NCBI RefSeq assembly: GCF_000373985.1
Contig: NZ_KB892901.1
Span: forward strand, 674-64,673
Direction of reading: 5' to 3'
Length of the DNA: 64,000 nucleotides
Source: Desulfobacter curvatus DSM 3379
Lineage (GTDB): Bacteria > Desulfobacterota > Desulfobacteria > Desulfobacterales > Desulfobacteraceae
Both the position numbers and the translations under genes were made by a program. Shown one piece after another: positions 33,426-43,222 of this stretch (its first letter is position 1; each line of letters starts with the position of its first letter). The notes under the pieces are model-generated. The model did not search any database. It worked only from the letters and a program-made list of their open reading frames with translations, and had not been told where the DNA came from.

Positions 33426-33478
33426 TCGAAAATACATTGGTCACGCATCTTGTGCCTGGACTTTTTTCATTCGGCTAG
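33422..33478 (+). pseudogene. Possible truncated start of a further module B gene
   Basis: An ATG at 33422 overlaps the previous stop (ATGA), like the other junctions in this module, and opens an 18-codon frame (MIENTLVTHLVPGLFSFG) ending in TAG. The coupling pattern and hydrophobic start suggest the stub of a lost membrane protein gene. It is too short to assign. Confidence 0.3.
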
Positions 33479-33787
33479 AAAATTCACTGTCAAAATATGG
33501 ATTGAAAAGAGGTCTATTTTGGCAGGCTAAAAATAACATAGATAGAGCAGACTACCTCAAAAACAGAGTCCATTCTGGGGTGAACGACTACCGCAGACTA
33601 TCCCTGTACTTCCACACTTTGTAAATCCTCAAACCAGCGAGCAATATTACGTGTATCACGGGGTTTTCGATTCCTCTCAATTCGAAATTTTGACTAGACC
33701 ACAATGATGGTATTTATTCTCACCCAAGCCTATTTCAAAACAGTATTCAATAGCAAAAGTATTGTGTAGGCGAAGCATTTCAAATTT
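33479..33787. other. AT-rich gap between converging units
   Basis: 309 bases between module B and the end of the RND/DUF362 operon. Frames are short and broken, and there is no convincing terminator hairpin or RNA. It probably marks the right boundary of the accessory region and may contain decayed mobile DNA. Confidence 0.35.
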
Positions 33788-34936
33788 TCAATGGGGCATT
33801 ATAGCGCGCAACCGCTCGACAATGCCCACCAGCGCGCCGGTTTTGAAATGAATGGCGTTGGCCGGGCAGACCTCCTGGCAGCAATAACAGCGGATACAGG
33901 TCAGATGATCAATGACAGCGTGACGGGGCTCCTCGAACCGAAGGCTTCCCGGTGGACAGACTGCTGCACATTTGCCGCAGTCCCGGCACAGGCCAGGGTC
34001 TTGAACCGGCCGGGAGGTCAGGTGCTTGCGCATTGGCCCGGACATAAACCTTGGCACCAGCATGGCCGATTCCAGTACCGGCAATTGAAAATTTTGGGGG
34101 ATTAATCCATTTGGATCGTCACCAACCATCTGGGTATCAGACCCATCGGATCGGACAAGCCCCCTGCGAACGGCAGCACTATACAAAGGAAAGCTTGCCG
34201 GATGCGCACCCAGTAGAGGCGCCAGGGCCAAATCCATGGCCAGGGGATCACAGGAGGCCCCCAGAAAGCCTAAATGGCAGGGTGTGCCGTTATTGGGTCC
34301 CCGGCCCTGCATGCCCCAGACACCGTCAAGGATGGTCAGGGCCGGCTTGACCGTGCGGCAGATATCCAGCAAAAGATCGGCAAACATGATTCGGTCTGCC
34401 CCGGCATGCATATGCCACTGGCTTTTCCGCGGACCCACCACCATTCCGAAAAGATTTTTAACCCCCATGGTTAAAAGCATCATGCAATGGGTCTTGAGCT
34501 TGGGCAAATTGATGACCACATCAGCGGCCAGTGCGGTCTCTTCCAGTTCCAGGGCATGGTATATAGAGCCATCGGGCGTTTTAGCCAAGGAGGGGCGGCA
34601 AAACTCAATCAGATCCGCCCCAAGCTCGGCAGCCACATCTTTCATGCCGGTAACCCGGGAAATACGGGATACCTTGTCAATGGCCGGACTGTCTCCGATG
34701 ACGACCTGTCCCCCTGCCTTCAACACCAATTTTCCCACGGCACGTACTACGGCTGGATCAGTGGTCACCCGCTGCGCCAAAGGCGCGGCACTGAGCATAT
34801 TGGGTTTGAGCAACACACGCTGTCCCGGACGGACAAACGTTTCCATGCCCCCACACAACGCCACGGCCCGCTCCACAGCAGAAGCCACATTCCCCGCCTC
34901 ATAATTCGGACAGGCACAAAGTGCCACCTTGGTCAT
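33788..34936 (-). CDS. DUF362 protein with two 4Fe-4S clusters
   Basis: 382 residues. The DUF362 domain fills 1-290 (VLLKPNMLSA, VVIGDSPA, LPKLKTHCMMLLTMGVKNLF, ILDGVWGMQGRGP). The C-terminus is a bacterial ferredoxin with CRDCGKCAAVCP and CIRCYCCQEVCP, enough for two [4Fe-4S] clusters. DUF362/ferredoxin proteins are frequent in strict anaerobes; their reaction is unknown. Its start overlaps the stop of the RND pump gene (ATGA), so it is the last gene of the efflux operon and translationally coupled to the pump. That placement is unusual. Confidence 0.88.
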   Translation of the reverse strand: MTKVALCACPNYEAGNVASAVERAVALCGGMETFVRPGQRVLLKPNMLSAAPLAQRVTTDPAVVRAVGKLVLKAGGQVVIGDSPAIDKVSRISRVTGMKDVAAELGADLIEFCRPSLAKTPDGSIYHALELEETALAADVVINLPKLKTHCMMLLTMGVKNLFGMVVGPRKSQWHMHAGADRIMFADLLLDICRTVKPALTILDGVWGMQGRGPNNGTPCHLGFLGASCDPLAMDLALAPLLGAHPASFPLYSAAVRRGLVRSDGSDTQMVGDDPNGLIPQNFQLPVLESAMLVPRFMSGPMRKHLTSRPVQDPGLCRDCGKCAAVCPPGSLRFEEPRHAVIDHLTCIRCYCCQEVCPANAIHFKTGALVGIVERLRAIMPH

Positions 34937-37900
34937 AAAGACGACCCCTTATTATCTTTAAATAAATCTTTGATGTCCTCTAATATCAGGTAAAGACAGG
35001 GGACAAGCCCCAAGGTAATCAGCGTGGCAAAAAAAATACCGAACCCCAGGGAGATGGCCATGGGAATCAAAAACTTTGCCTGGCGCGACGTCTCCGTGAT
35101 AATCGGCGCCAGACCTCCGCAGGTGGTTAAGGTCGTCAAAAGAATGGGCCTGAACCGCTGTATCCCGGCAGCCTTAACCGCGGCCGCCACGGGCATGCCC
35201 CCACGCACAAGCCGGTTGGCAAAATCAATGAGCACCAAAGAGTCATTGACCACCACGCCGGCCATGGCCACAAGGCCAAACAGGCTCATAACCGAAAGGG
35301 AATACCCCATGATAATATGGCCGGCCACAGCCCCAATCACGCCAAAAGGAATACAAAGCATGATGATCAAAGGCTGAAAATAGCTTTTAAAAGGAATGGC
35401 CAGCAGCGCAAACACACAGAATAACGCCAGGGCCAGGCCTTTGACCAGCGCGGTCACACTCTCCTTGATATCCGCCTGTTTACCCTTGAATTCGTATGAC
35501 AGGCCCGGATACTGCTTCATCAGTGACGGCAGAATCTCCTGCTCCATATCCCGGATAATATTCTCGGACTGCGACTGGGGGGTAACATTGGCCGAGACCT
35601 CAATTTCCCGCCGTCCGTTGCTCCGGCTGATTTCGGTATAAGCCCTTCCTTTGATAGTTTCGATGGCATCCCGGAGCATGATCTCCCCGTTTGGGGTATT
35701 GAGCACATAATTGTCAAATGCGGTTTCGGAAATGCGCTCATCGTCTGCAATCCGCACCCTGACCGTAACCTCATTTCTTCCCCTTTGGTTTTTCACGGCC
35801 TCAATCCCCTGGTAAGCATTTCGAATTTTGCGGGCAATGGTTCCCGGGGTAAGTCCCATACGGTGACCGGCAGGGGTCAGGGTGATGTCAAACTGCCGTT
35901 TTCCCTGGGCAGATCCGTCATCAATGTCCGATACGATGGGGTATTCACCCAGTTGCTGGGCAAGGTCTTCCCCGGCCCGGTTCAAAATATCCGCATCCCG
36001 GTGGCTCAAGGCAATGGTCAGCCCCTTGCCGGAACCGGGCCCGCCCCGGTTGGATTCAAAGGAGATGGTCTCAACACCGGCAACCCGGCCGGTTTTTTCC
36101 CGCCAGATCCGGGTCACCTCGGAGGTTGATATCGGGCGCACCTCGGGAGGCGTCAAATAAATCCTCACCTGGATATTGTTCTCACTGACCTGGGAAAAAA
36201 TTCCCGTGGACAACTCCTGCTTTCCATTTTCATCCACGGTCTTTTGGGCCGATGCCACCAGGCGGATTTCCATTTGCCGGACCTTGCTTTCAGGCGTGCC
36301 ATAGGGCAGATAAATTTCACAAAAGGCGTAATCGGATTCAACTTTTGGAAACAAAACCATGCCCATTTTCCCGGATTTTACATATCCAAAGGTAATCAGC
36401 AACAGGGCAGCTCCTAAGGCAAGTACCGTATACCGCCAGGAAAGCAGTCCGGACAAAATCCGGCCATATACGGATTTGATAACGGTTTCAAATTTTTCAG
36501 AGAATCTTGCCTGCCAGGCTTCAAAGACATTTAAGGGGAAAAACAAAGGACGGCTGCCATGACTTAAATGGGCCGGCAGGATCAACAGGCTCTCAATCAA
36601 GGAGACACCAAACACAGCCACCACCACCAGGGGCATGGTTTTAAATATCTTGCCCATGATGCCCGGGATGTACATGATGGGCATAAAGGTGACCATATTG
36701 GTGACCACTGAAAAAAATACGGGAACGGCAATGCTTTTTGCCCCCTGGATGGAAGCCTCCAGAAACTTCATGCCCTGACGGCGGCAATGATAGATATTTT
36801 CCCCCACTACCACGGCATCGTCCACCACAATACCCAACGTAACGATAAAGGCAAACATGCTGACCATATTGATGGTAAAATCGGTTGCGGACAAAAAAAT
36901 AAAAGATCCTAAAAATGAAATGGGGATACCCAGACTGACCCAGAAGGCCAGACGGATTTCAAGGAACAAGGCCAGACACAAGAACACCAGGCCAAGTCCC
37001 ATATAGGCGTTGCGCAGCAATAGATCCGCCCTTTGGGCAAAAATTTCGGACAGATCCCTGACAATGCTTAAATGAATCCCCTCGGGCAGGTCCTCATTAA
37101 TGATTTTCAGCATCTTTTTGGTGGCCTCAGCCACTCGGGTGGGGGTTTGTTTGCCCACCCGGTAAACCGCAATGGTGACGGCCCGTTCGCCGTTAAATGA
37201 AGCCCATTCTTCCGAATCCTCAAAGCCTTCGCTGACCTTGGCAATGTCGGACAACACCAATTGAGATCCGTCCTCCCGGGTGAGGATGGGTAGTTTTTCA
37301 TATTGCAGGGCATAGTCTTTGCGGGATTTGACGCGCAGCAGGATATCCCCGCCACCGGATTTAATGGCACCACCGCCCAGCTCCACCGAGGCCGTGGAGA
37401 CGGCATCCGCCACATCGGACAGGGTCATGCCGTAACGCCGCAGGGTATTGGTGGAGATCTCCACCAGGATCTCACGCTCCCTGACGCCTTCAAGCTCCAC
37501 CTGGGTGATTGCAGGGTCGGACAAAAACCTGTCCCTGATATCGTCGGCAAGATCGCGCATGGTGGTTTCCGGCGCGTTGCCGTGAAGGGCCAGACGCACC
37601 ACTTCCCGCTGCCGGGAGGTGATGGTGATCACCGGGTCTTCCGCCTCATCGGGAAAGGTGTCAATCCGGTCCACCTCACTTTTGATCTCCTGCCACAACC
37701 GGGTGACATCAGCCCCGTCCAGCGCTTCTATGGTGACCGACGCCCGGCCTTCCAAAGCCTGGGATGTTATCTCATCAATGCCTTCAAGGTCCCGCACCGC
37801 CTCTTCCACAGCCAGGATAATACCGGACTCCACCTCTTCGGGACTGGCCCCGGGATAGGCCACTGAAATACTCACCGTATCCAGGGAGAATTCGGGGAAC

Positions 37901-38055
37901 ACCTCCTGTTTGATATTAACGCCCATAAAAAGGCCGCCCACAAGAAAAACCGCCATGAGCAGATTGGCGGCCACGGTGTTGCCGGCCATCCAGGCGATGG
38001 CACCCCTTGGGCCGTGTCCTGAAGGACCGGGAGAACCCGGGTTGTGTTCAGACAT
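34933..38055 (-). CDS. RND-family efflux pump, inner-membrane subunit
   Basis: 1040 residues, the usual AcrB/MdtB size. Helix 1 is at 26-45, the periplasmic porter domains begin with FPEFSLDTVSISVAYPGASPEEVE, and the proton-relay helix has FAFIVTLGIVVDDAVVVGEN with the paired Asp residues. The second half repeats the plan (MSLFGLVAMAGVVVNDSLVLIDFANR). It belongs to the HAE1-like group used for drugs and other hydrophobic compounds rather than the metal-exporting HME group, judging by the overall pattern. Its ATG overlaps the fusion-protein stop by one base. Confidence 0.93.
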   Translation of the reverse strand: MSEHNPGSPGPSGHGPRGAIAWMAGNTVAANLLMAVFLVGGLFMGVNIKQEVFPEFSLDTVSISVAYPGASPEEVESGIILAVEEAVRDLEGIDEITSQALEGRASVTIEALDGADVTRLWQEIKSEVDRIDTFPDEAEDPVITITSRQREVVRLALHGNAPETTMRDLADDIRDRFLSDPAITQVELEGVREREILVEISTNTLRRYGMTLSDVADAVSTASVELGGGAIKSGGGDILLRVKSRKDYALQYEKLPILTREDGSQLVLSDIAKVSEGFEDSEEWASFNGERAVTIAVYRVGKQTPTRVAEATKKMLKIINEDLPEGIHLSIVRDLSEIFAQRADLLLRNAYMGLGLVFLCLALFLEIRLAFWVSLGIPISFLGSFIFLSATDFTINMVSMFAFIVTLGIVVDDAVVVGENIYHCRRQGMKFLEASIQGAKSIAVPVFFSVVTNMVTFMPIMYIPGIMGKIFKTMPLVVVAVFGVSLIESLLILPAHLSHGSRPLFFPLNVFEAWQARFSEKFETVIKSVYGRILSGLLSWRYTVLALGAALLLITFGYVKSGKMGMVLFPKVESDYAFCEIYLPYGTPESKVRQMEIRLVASAQKTVDENGKQELSTGIFSQVSENNIQVRIYLTPPEVRPISTSEVTRIWREKTGRVAGVETISFESNRGGPGSGKGLTIALSHRDADILNRAGEDLAQQLGEYPIVSDIDDGSAQGKRQFDITLTPAGHRMGLTPGTIARKIRNAYQGIEAVKNQRGRNEVTVRVRIADDERISETAFDNYVLNTPNGEIMLRDAIETIKGRAYTEISRSNGRREIEVSANVTPQSQSENIIRDMEQEILPSLMKQYPGLSYEFKGKQADIKESVTALVKGLALALFCVFALLAIPFKSYFQPLIIMLCIPFGVIGAVAGHIIMGYSLSVMSLFGLVAMAGVVVNDSLVLIDFANRLVRGGMPVAAAVKAAGIQRFRPILLTTLTTCGGLAPIITETSRQAKFLIPMAISLGFGIFFATLITLGLVPCLYLILEDIKDLFKDNKGSSL

Positions 38056-39239
38056 TATCGGCTCTCCTGTGACGCAAGGGTCAAGGCCATGCCCGGCACT
38101 GGCGCGGAAAGATCAGAAGATACCACAAGGTCCCCCGGGGAAAGTCCGGACTGAACAAACACCCGGTCATTTTCAATCCACACGGGGGCCACCTTGCGGA
38201 TCTCCAGGCGCCCGTCATTATATATCCATAAACTGGAATCCTCCCGGACCAGGGTCCGGGGCAGGGAAAACACATGGTCAAAGGCCTGGCCTTCAATGAT
38301 TGCTTCCACGTGATCATCTAACAGCATGGCCGGACGGCCTTTGGCAGGCCCAAGCCCCAAGGGGTCATCCACCTGAATAATCACGCCTGCCATGCGGCTT
38401 TGCTCGGTAACGGCGCCGGTGGTCCGCACCACACGCCCTTCCCACTCACGGCCGGCATAAAGGGAGCGGATACGGGCCGGACTGCCTTTGGTTTCATGGA
38501 CCCGGATCCGATCCAGGCGGTCCAGGGGCACCTGGACTTCCACCTGGTAACAGGCCACGTCCACCAGGGAAGCAAGGGTTCCCTGGACTGCGGCCATGGC
38601 CCCTTTATCCACCTCTTTGGACAATACCAGGGCATGGAAGGGGGCTGTTATTCTGGTTCGTTCCAGGTCCAGGCGTGCGGCTTCAAGATCGCTTTGGGCA
38701 CTTGCCACGGCAGCCCGGGCCTGCTCAAGCTGGGGTTTTCTGAGCACCAGGCTGGTCGCCTGTATCTCATTGGGCGACATTGTGGACATAAGCTTAAGCT
38801 CTTCTTTTGCAATCTGCTGCTGGCCCTTTTCAATTTCAAAATCAGCCTGGGCCTGGGCCAATGCGCTTTGCGCCTTGCTCACGGCAAGCGTATAGTCAGC
38901 CGGATCAATCCGGACCATGGTCCGCCCCTTGCGAATCAATCCCCCCTGGACAAATTCCGGGGCCACCTGGATGACCGTGCCGGCCACCTGGGATTTAATG
39001 ACCACTTCCTTGTCCGGCTGGACCGTACCCATGGCCCGGATCTGTGCGATGACCCGATCAGGATCCACCTTCATGACATCCACCACCGGAGCAGTTTTCT
39101 CAGCAGGTTTGCGTTGGACTTTCACGGCTTTTGATTTGTAGTACCAAAATCCGGCAATACCGAGGGCAATCAGGCACACAGGCAGAATAATTTTCAAAAG
39201 GGTTACACCCAGGGAAGTGTGTGAAGCAGTCTGGTTCAT
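38055..39239 (-). CDS. RND periplasmic adaptor (membrane fusion protein)
   Basis: 394 residues. N-terminal helix (LLKIILPVCLIALGIAGFWY), then the biotinyl-lipoyl half (VIKSQVAGTVIQVAPEFVQGGLIRKG), a coiled-coil hairpin (SKAQSALAQAQADFEIEKGQ ... QARAAVASAQSDLEAARLDL), the second lipoyl half (TAPFHALVLSKEVDKGAMAA) and the beta-barrel. It connects the pump to the outer-membrane channel and sits between their genes. Confidence 0.93.
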   Translation of the reverse strand: MNQTASHTSLGVTLLKIILPVCLIALGIAGFWYYKSKAVKVQRKPAEKTAPVVDVMKVDPDRVIAQIRAMGTVQPDKEVVIKSQVAGTVIQVAPEFVQGGLIRKGRTMVRIDPADYTLAVSKAQSALAQAQADFEIEKGQQQIAKEELKLMSTMSPNEIQATSLVLRKPQLEQARAAVASAQSDLEAARLDLERTRITAPFHALVLSKEVDKGAMAAVQGTLASLVDVACYQVEVQVPLDRLDRIRVHETKGSPARIRSLYAGREWEGRVVRTTGAVTEQSRMAGVIIQVDDPLGLGPAKGRPAMLLDDHVEAIIEGQAFDHVFSLPRTLVREDSSLWIYNDGRLEIRKVAPVWIENDRVFVQSGLSPGDLVVSSDLSAPVPGMALTLASQESR

Positions 39240-39369
39240 AAATCACTTGGCTCCGGTATTTTCATGAAAATAGAGACAAGATACGAGAAACAAGAGGGCG
39301 AAGCGCCTGCGGCGCCCATTTTAGCCCTTCATTGTTGATGCCTTTAATTTCATTGTTTGTTGTAGTTTA

Positions 39370-40806
39370 TTATCTTGTAGCGGGGGTGGCTTTAAAAAAC
39401 GCACCTCGCCGGCCTGTTACTTTATAAAGTGCAATCCGTTCCTTGACATAGGTTGCCTGCTCGCTGACCAGCTGACGTTCCAGGCTCTCCATGGAAGCCC
39501 AGGCCGAAAGATAGTTCAGGTAACTGCTCTGGCCGTTCAGGTACTGAACCCGGGCGTCCTGCAGGGTCACCTTGACAGCCGCAAGCTGCTGCTCTAAAAG
39601 TTCAATATAGGCTTTCTGGCGGTCAATGGCCACCAGGGCATCTTCCACCTCGTAAATGGCATTGGCAACGGTTTTAGCATAGGTATTAACCTCTTCACGA
39701 ACCACGGCCCGGGTGCGTTCAATTTCGGCTTTGCGTTTCCCCCCGTCCAACAGGGGGCCTGCCAGGGCAGCGCCCAGGGAGATCACCCAATTCTGGAACA
39801 GCAGGTCCAGGGTTCCGCTGGAAAATGCCGCCGAGGCAGACAGGGTCAGTTCCGGCAACAGATCGGCCTTAGCCGCTTCCACGTCCAGGGCAGCCGCTTC
39901 AAGGCGCATCCGGGCGGCCCGGATATCGGCCCTGTTTTCAAGCAGGTCAGTAGGGATGCCGGGCTGGGGTGCCAGAAAGGTTTGGGGAAGATCTGTGGTG
40001 GACACCGCCACAGGCGTCCCGGGTGTCTGGCCCAAAGACAGGCCCATGGCATTGACCAGTTGTTTTTCCTCTTTTTCAAGCAAGGGCATGGCAGAACGCA
40101 CCTGGGCCAGGGCTTGTCGCTGCTGGGACACATCCAGGGCCATGGCCATGCCGTTAAGATAGCGCAATTCCTGCAAGTTCAACGTCATTTGGTTGGCTTC
40201 TATCTGCCGGGTAAGCACCTGCATACGGGTCCGTACGGACACAATATCCACCCAGGTATCGGCAATATCGGTGGACAGGGTCAGGGCCCCGTCCTCCAAA
40301 TCCTGTAGCGTAGCCAGGTATTCCAACGCTCTTGCATTGACATCGGCGCGGTTTTTCCCCCACAGGTCCAGGGTATAGCCGGCATTCAGGGAGGCCGAGT
40401 AGCTGTGATTATGGTCCGAAGAAGAACTATACTGATCCCGGGTTTTAGATTGGGAGTAATTTTGTTCACCGCCAAGGGAATAATCAAGGGTGGGGCCCAA
40501 ATTTGACTTTTCGCGTTTCACATCAGCCAGGGCCTGGTCAGCCCGGGCTTTAAGCACGTTTAAATCATGATTGGCGCCAAGACCTGTCCGGATCAGTTCA
40601 CTGAGCTCATCAACGTCAAACGCAAGCCACCAACCGCTCTCCGGATTTTCTTCACCGCTTCGGGGCGTTGCGGTATCTGCCTGATAAACATAGGCGTCAG
40701 GAATCTCAACGGACATCTCCGCCACAGGCTCAGGGGCTATCAGATTGCAACCTGCAATAAAAAAAACCGACATCAGTACAATGAGGATCAAAGCATAACG
40801 CATCAT
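39370..40806 (-). CDS. TolC/NodT-like outer-membrane efflux lipoprotein
   Basis: About 478 residues. ATG 40806 is preferred; the GTG at 40818 adds four residues. The signal ends at FFIAGC, a lipobox (Cys near 20), so the channel is acylated like NodT/OprM. Two OEP repeats follow, with long coiled-coil helices (ALADVKREKSNLGPTLDYSL; AALDVEAAKADLLPELTLSA). It is the first gene of the efflux operon (channel, adaptor, pump, DUF362); 130 bases separate it from the adaptor gene. Confidence 0.92.
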   Translation of the reverse strand: MMRYALILIVLMSVFFIAGCNLIAPEPVAEMSVEIPDAYVYQADTATPRSGEENPESGWWLAFDVDELSELIRTGLGANHDLNVLKARADQALADVKREKSNLGPTLDYSLGGEQNYSQSKTRDQYSSSSDHNHSYSASLNAGYTLDLWGKNRADVNARALEYLATLQDLEDGALTLSTDIADTWVDIVSVRTRMQVLTRQIEANQMTLNLQELRYLNGMAMALDVSQQRQALAQVRSAMPLLEKEEKQLVNAMGLSLGQTPGTPVAVSTTDLPQTFLAPQPGIPTDLLENRADIRAARMRLEAAALDVEAAKADLLPELTLSASAAFSSGTLDLLFQNWVISLGAALAGPLLDGGKRKAEIERTRAVVREEVNTYAKTVANAIYEVEDALVAIDRQKAYIELLEQQLAAVKVTLQDARVQYLNGQSSYLNYLSAWASMESLERQLVSEQATYVKERIALYKVTGRRGAFFKATPATR

Positions 40807-40807
40807 T

Positions 40808-40936
40808 TCACAACCCACTGTTTATAACTTCAAAATTATTGGCAGGCAAAAATATACCATGGCCTTTAGGCTTTAGCCAGATCATTTCACCGGGCTGACA
40901 GGGCTTATAAAATACCCCAATTATGCAGTTACGCAT
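40808..40936 (-). CDS. Possible 42-codon leader ORF before the efflux operon
   Basis: ATG 40936 to TGA 40808-40810 encodes MRNCIIGVFYKPCQPGEMIW and a further 22 residues, ending two bases before the start of the channel gene. No Shine-Dalgarno sequence is evident. Its QPGEMIWL segment matches the last residues of the MBL hydrolase at 42434, and the DNA (about 24 bases near 40874) matches that gene's 3' end with two mismatches, so it may contain copied DNA instead of being a gene. Confidence 0.25.
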   Translation of the reverse strand: MRNCIIGVFYKPCQPGEMIWLKPKGHGIFLPANNFEVINSGL

Positions 40937-40939
40937 AAT
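40920..40939. promoter_or_regulatory. Palindromic operator candidate
   Basis: ATTATGC-AGTTAC-GCATAAT: perfect seven-base arms with a six-base spacer, in the divergent region between the efflux operon and the symporter gene. The size fits a dimeric repressor such as TetR or MarR; no such regulator gene is adjacent. Confidence 0.5.
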
Positions 40940-41119
40940 CACATTTTCGTTAGTTCGTGTTTGCTCATCAACAATGTTATGATGGCAGACGAAAAAACAA
41001 AAAGATTAAAAATCCGATTCTTCCATTGCTTTATGTGTTGATCAGGCGTAGAACTGCGTTTTTAAAATTTTCAAACTGGGTCCGGTTTAAAGGACACTGC
41101 AGTAGTGAGGAGAATCGGA

Positions 41120-42415
41120 TTGGGACAGTTAACATACGCAGTGGTATTTGTCGGCGCATTTGTTCTTTTTGGCGCCCTGGTTTTAAAAAATCAAAGGCGC
41201 ATGGTCAGTGGTTCGGATTTCTCCGTAGCAGGCAGATCCCTTTCTACCACCCAGGTATCCTGGGTAATTATCGGCACGCTGGTCGGTGGCGTCTCAACCA
41301 TCGGGACAGTTCAATCGGCCTATGACCATGGCATAAGCGCCTGGATTTTTACCCTGGGCAGCGGTATCTCCTGCTTTATCCTGGGATGCTTTTTTGCAAC
41401 AGCATTAAGACGAGAGCAGGTCACAACCGTTTCCGAACTGCTCGGCAAATACTTTGGCACCCACTTTCAATATTACTGTTCCATGCTCAATTCCTGCGGC
41501 ATGTTTATCCATATTATTGCCCAGTACCTGGCCGCCATTGCCATCCTGACCTCGGTATTTCACTTTCCGCTGCCTGTCTCTTTATTAATTACCGTGGCCC
41601 TCATGGGCTTTTTTGTCATTTCAGGCGGAATTTCCGGTGCCGGCATAGTGGGCAAAATCAAATTTTTCCTGCTGTACGGCATCATGATCGTATGCACGGT
41701 TATTGCACTTATCAAAGGCCAGGGCCTTGGCAACATTCTATCTCAACTGCCGAAAGATACTGATTTTCTAAATTTTTTCTCCAATGGTTTTGGCACAACG
41801 ACCATTGATATCGTCTCCATGGTCACCGGCGTTTTATCCACCCAGATTTACCTGCAGGCCATTTTTTCAGCTAAAACCATAAAAGAGGCCAGAAACGGTG
41901 CTTTTCTTACCGCCGTTATCATTCCTCCCATAGGCATTTTAGGTATTATTGTGGGTCTTTTTCTTCGGGCTAACTGTCCGGAACTTGATGGCCAAAGTGC
42001 CCAGGCATTACCCTTTTTCTTCCAGTATACCCTGCCCCCGGCAATCGCCGCTTTTTGCTCTGCCGTGTTGTTGCTTGCAGTCCTGGGCACTGGTGCAGGA
42101 CTTGTCCTTGGGGTTACGACCAATGTTTATATGGATGGAATTCGACACCTGTTCACAAAAGAACCAAAGCACAGCCTGTTCATCGTCCGGTTATGCACAC
42201 TTGCCGTCCTCATTCTATCCGGTTGTATTGTACAAGCGGGTTTTAGCACAACAATTTTGCGCTGGAGCTATCTTTCCATGGGGTTCAGGGGGGCGTCCGT
42301 CTTTGTTGGATTATGTATTGTGGTGTTTACAAGACAAAAAAAATATTCTGCCATGATACGCGGTATTCTATACTTTCTGCCAATCTGTTACTTTATCCTG
42401 GCAGTCTTTCTATGA
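41120..42415 (+). CDS. Sodium:solute symporter family protein
   Basis: About 431 residues. The TTG at 41120 is preferred because GAGGAG lies seven bases upstream; the GTG at 41105 overlaps that site. Around a dozen hydrophobic helices and SSF-type features are visible: SDFSVAGRSLSTTQVSWVII near the N-terminus, TLVGGVSTIGTVQSAYDHGI, and the central GTGAGLVLGVTTNVYMDGI. It is shorter than classical PutP (about 500), lacking the last helices. The substrate cannot be read from sequence. It converges on the MBL gene with 18 bases between. Confidence 0.85.
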   Translation: MGQLTYAVVFVGAFVLFGALVLKNQRRMVSGSDFSVAGRSLSTTQVSWVIIGTLVGGVSTIGTVQSAYDHGISAWIFTLGSGISCFILGCFFATALRREQVTTVSELLGKYFGTHFQYYCSMLNSCGMFIHIIAQYLAAIAILTSVFHFPLPVSLLITVALMGFFVISGGISGAGIVGKIKFFLLYGIMIVCTVIALIKGQGLGNILSQLPKDTDFLNFFSNGFGTTTIDIVSMVTGVLSTQIYLQAIFSAKTIKEARNGAFLTAVIIPPIGILGIIVGLFLRANCPELDGQSAQALPFFFQYTLPPAIAAFCSAVLLLAVLGTGAGLVLGVTTNVYMDGIRHLFTKEPKHSLFIVRLCTLAVLILSGCIVQAGFSTTILRWSYLSMGFRGASVFVGLCIVVFTRQKKYSAMIRGILYFLPICYFILAVFL

Positions 42416-42433
42416 AAACCACAACGCGTTGAA

Positions 42434-43222
42434 TTATAGCCAGATCATTTCCCCGGGTTGGTCCGGGCCGGCAACATGCAGTGCCGTGGACAAAGGGTCA
42501 AGATTTTTAGACATCTCTGCGGATGCTTTTTCAGGACAATTATTTTCTTCACTTAAATGGGCAAGCACCACATGGTCAAGATTCTTGTGAGAAACTTGCG
42601 CTACCAGATCCCTGGCATCCTGGTTGGAAAGATGGCCGGTTCGCGACTGGATGCGCTGCTTCAGATACCAGGGATAAGGGCCTGTCATTAACATTTCCGG
42701 GTCATGGTTGGCTTCAATATAAAGGGCATTGGCATGGCTCAAATGGGTTCGCACAAGATTTGTGACTACCCCGAGATCCGTAGCAATGCCGATCTTTTTT
42801 CCCTGGTGTTGCAAGGTAAGGCCTGCAGGATCGCAGGCATCGTGGCTGATGGAGAAGGGATTGACTGCCAGGGAGCCGATGTCGAAGGCAGCTCCGCATT
42901 CAAAAAAGTTGAGCTGGTCAATTTTGCCCAAGCCCTTGCAGGCATTAAAGGTATCGGAGGTCACATAGACAGGAATATTGAACCTGCGGCTCAACACCCC
43001 TGCCCCCTTAACGTGATCGGTGTGCTCGTGGGTGATGATGATGGCTTTCAGTTCATTCGGCGTCCGGCCTAAAGCGGCCATTCGACGCTGAATCTCTATA
43101 CCTGAAAGCCCTGCATCAACAAGCACGGCAGTATCCGGTGTGGATACGAATATAGCGTTCCCTTTGCTGCCGCTGGCAAGAGGACACAGGCAGAATGCGC
43201 TATTTTCCGGCTTTTTCTGCAT
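42434..43222 (-). CDS. MBL-fold hydrolase, WalJ/YycJ type
   Basis: 262 residues. The metallo-beta-lactamase motif is ITHEHTDHVKG (HxHxDH), with LVDAG before it and ATDLG, EANHD and LAHLSEENN (metal ligands) after it. The GSKGNAIFV start is typical of YycJ-like proteins, which are related to nucleases and linked to DNA repair or cell-wall control in Gram-positives; its role here is not established. The start lies inside the 3' end of pnp (23-base overlap), so it is coupled to that operon. Confidence 0.88.
   Translation of the reverse strand: MQKKPENSAFCLCPLASGSKGNAIFVSTPDTAVLVDAGLSGIEIQRRMAALGRTPNELKAIIITHEHTDHVKGAGVLSRRFNIPVYVTSDTFNACKGLGKIDQLNFFECGAAFDIGSLAVNPFSISHDACDPAGLTLQHQGKKIGIATDLGVVTNLVRTHLSHANALYIEANHDPEMLMTGPYPWYLKQRIQSRTGHLSNQDARDLVAQVSHKNLDHVVLAHLSEENNCPEKASAEMSKNLDPLSTALHVAGPDQPGEMIWL

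Noticed and set aside
33391..33624. 77-codon plus-strand frame after module B
   Set aside because: It starts inside the preceding gene, lacks a ribosome site and has no family pattern.
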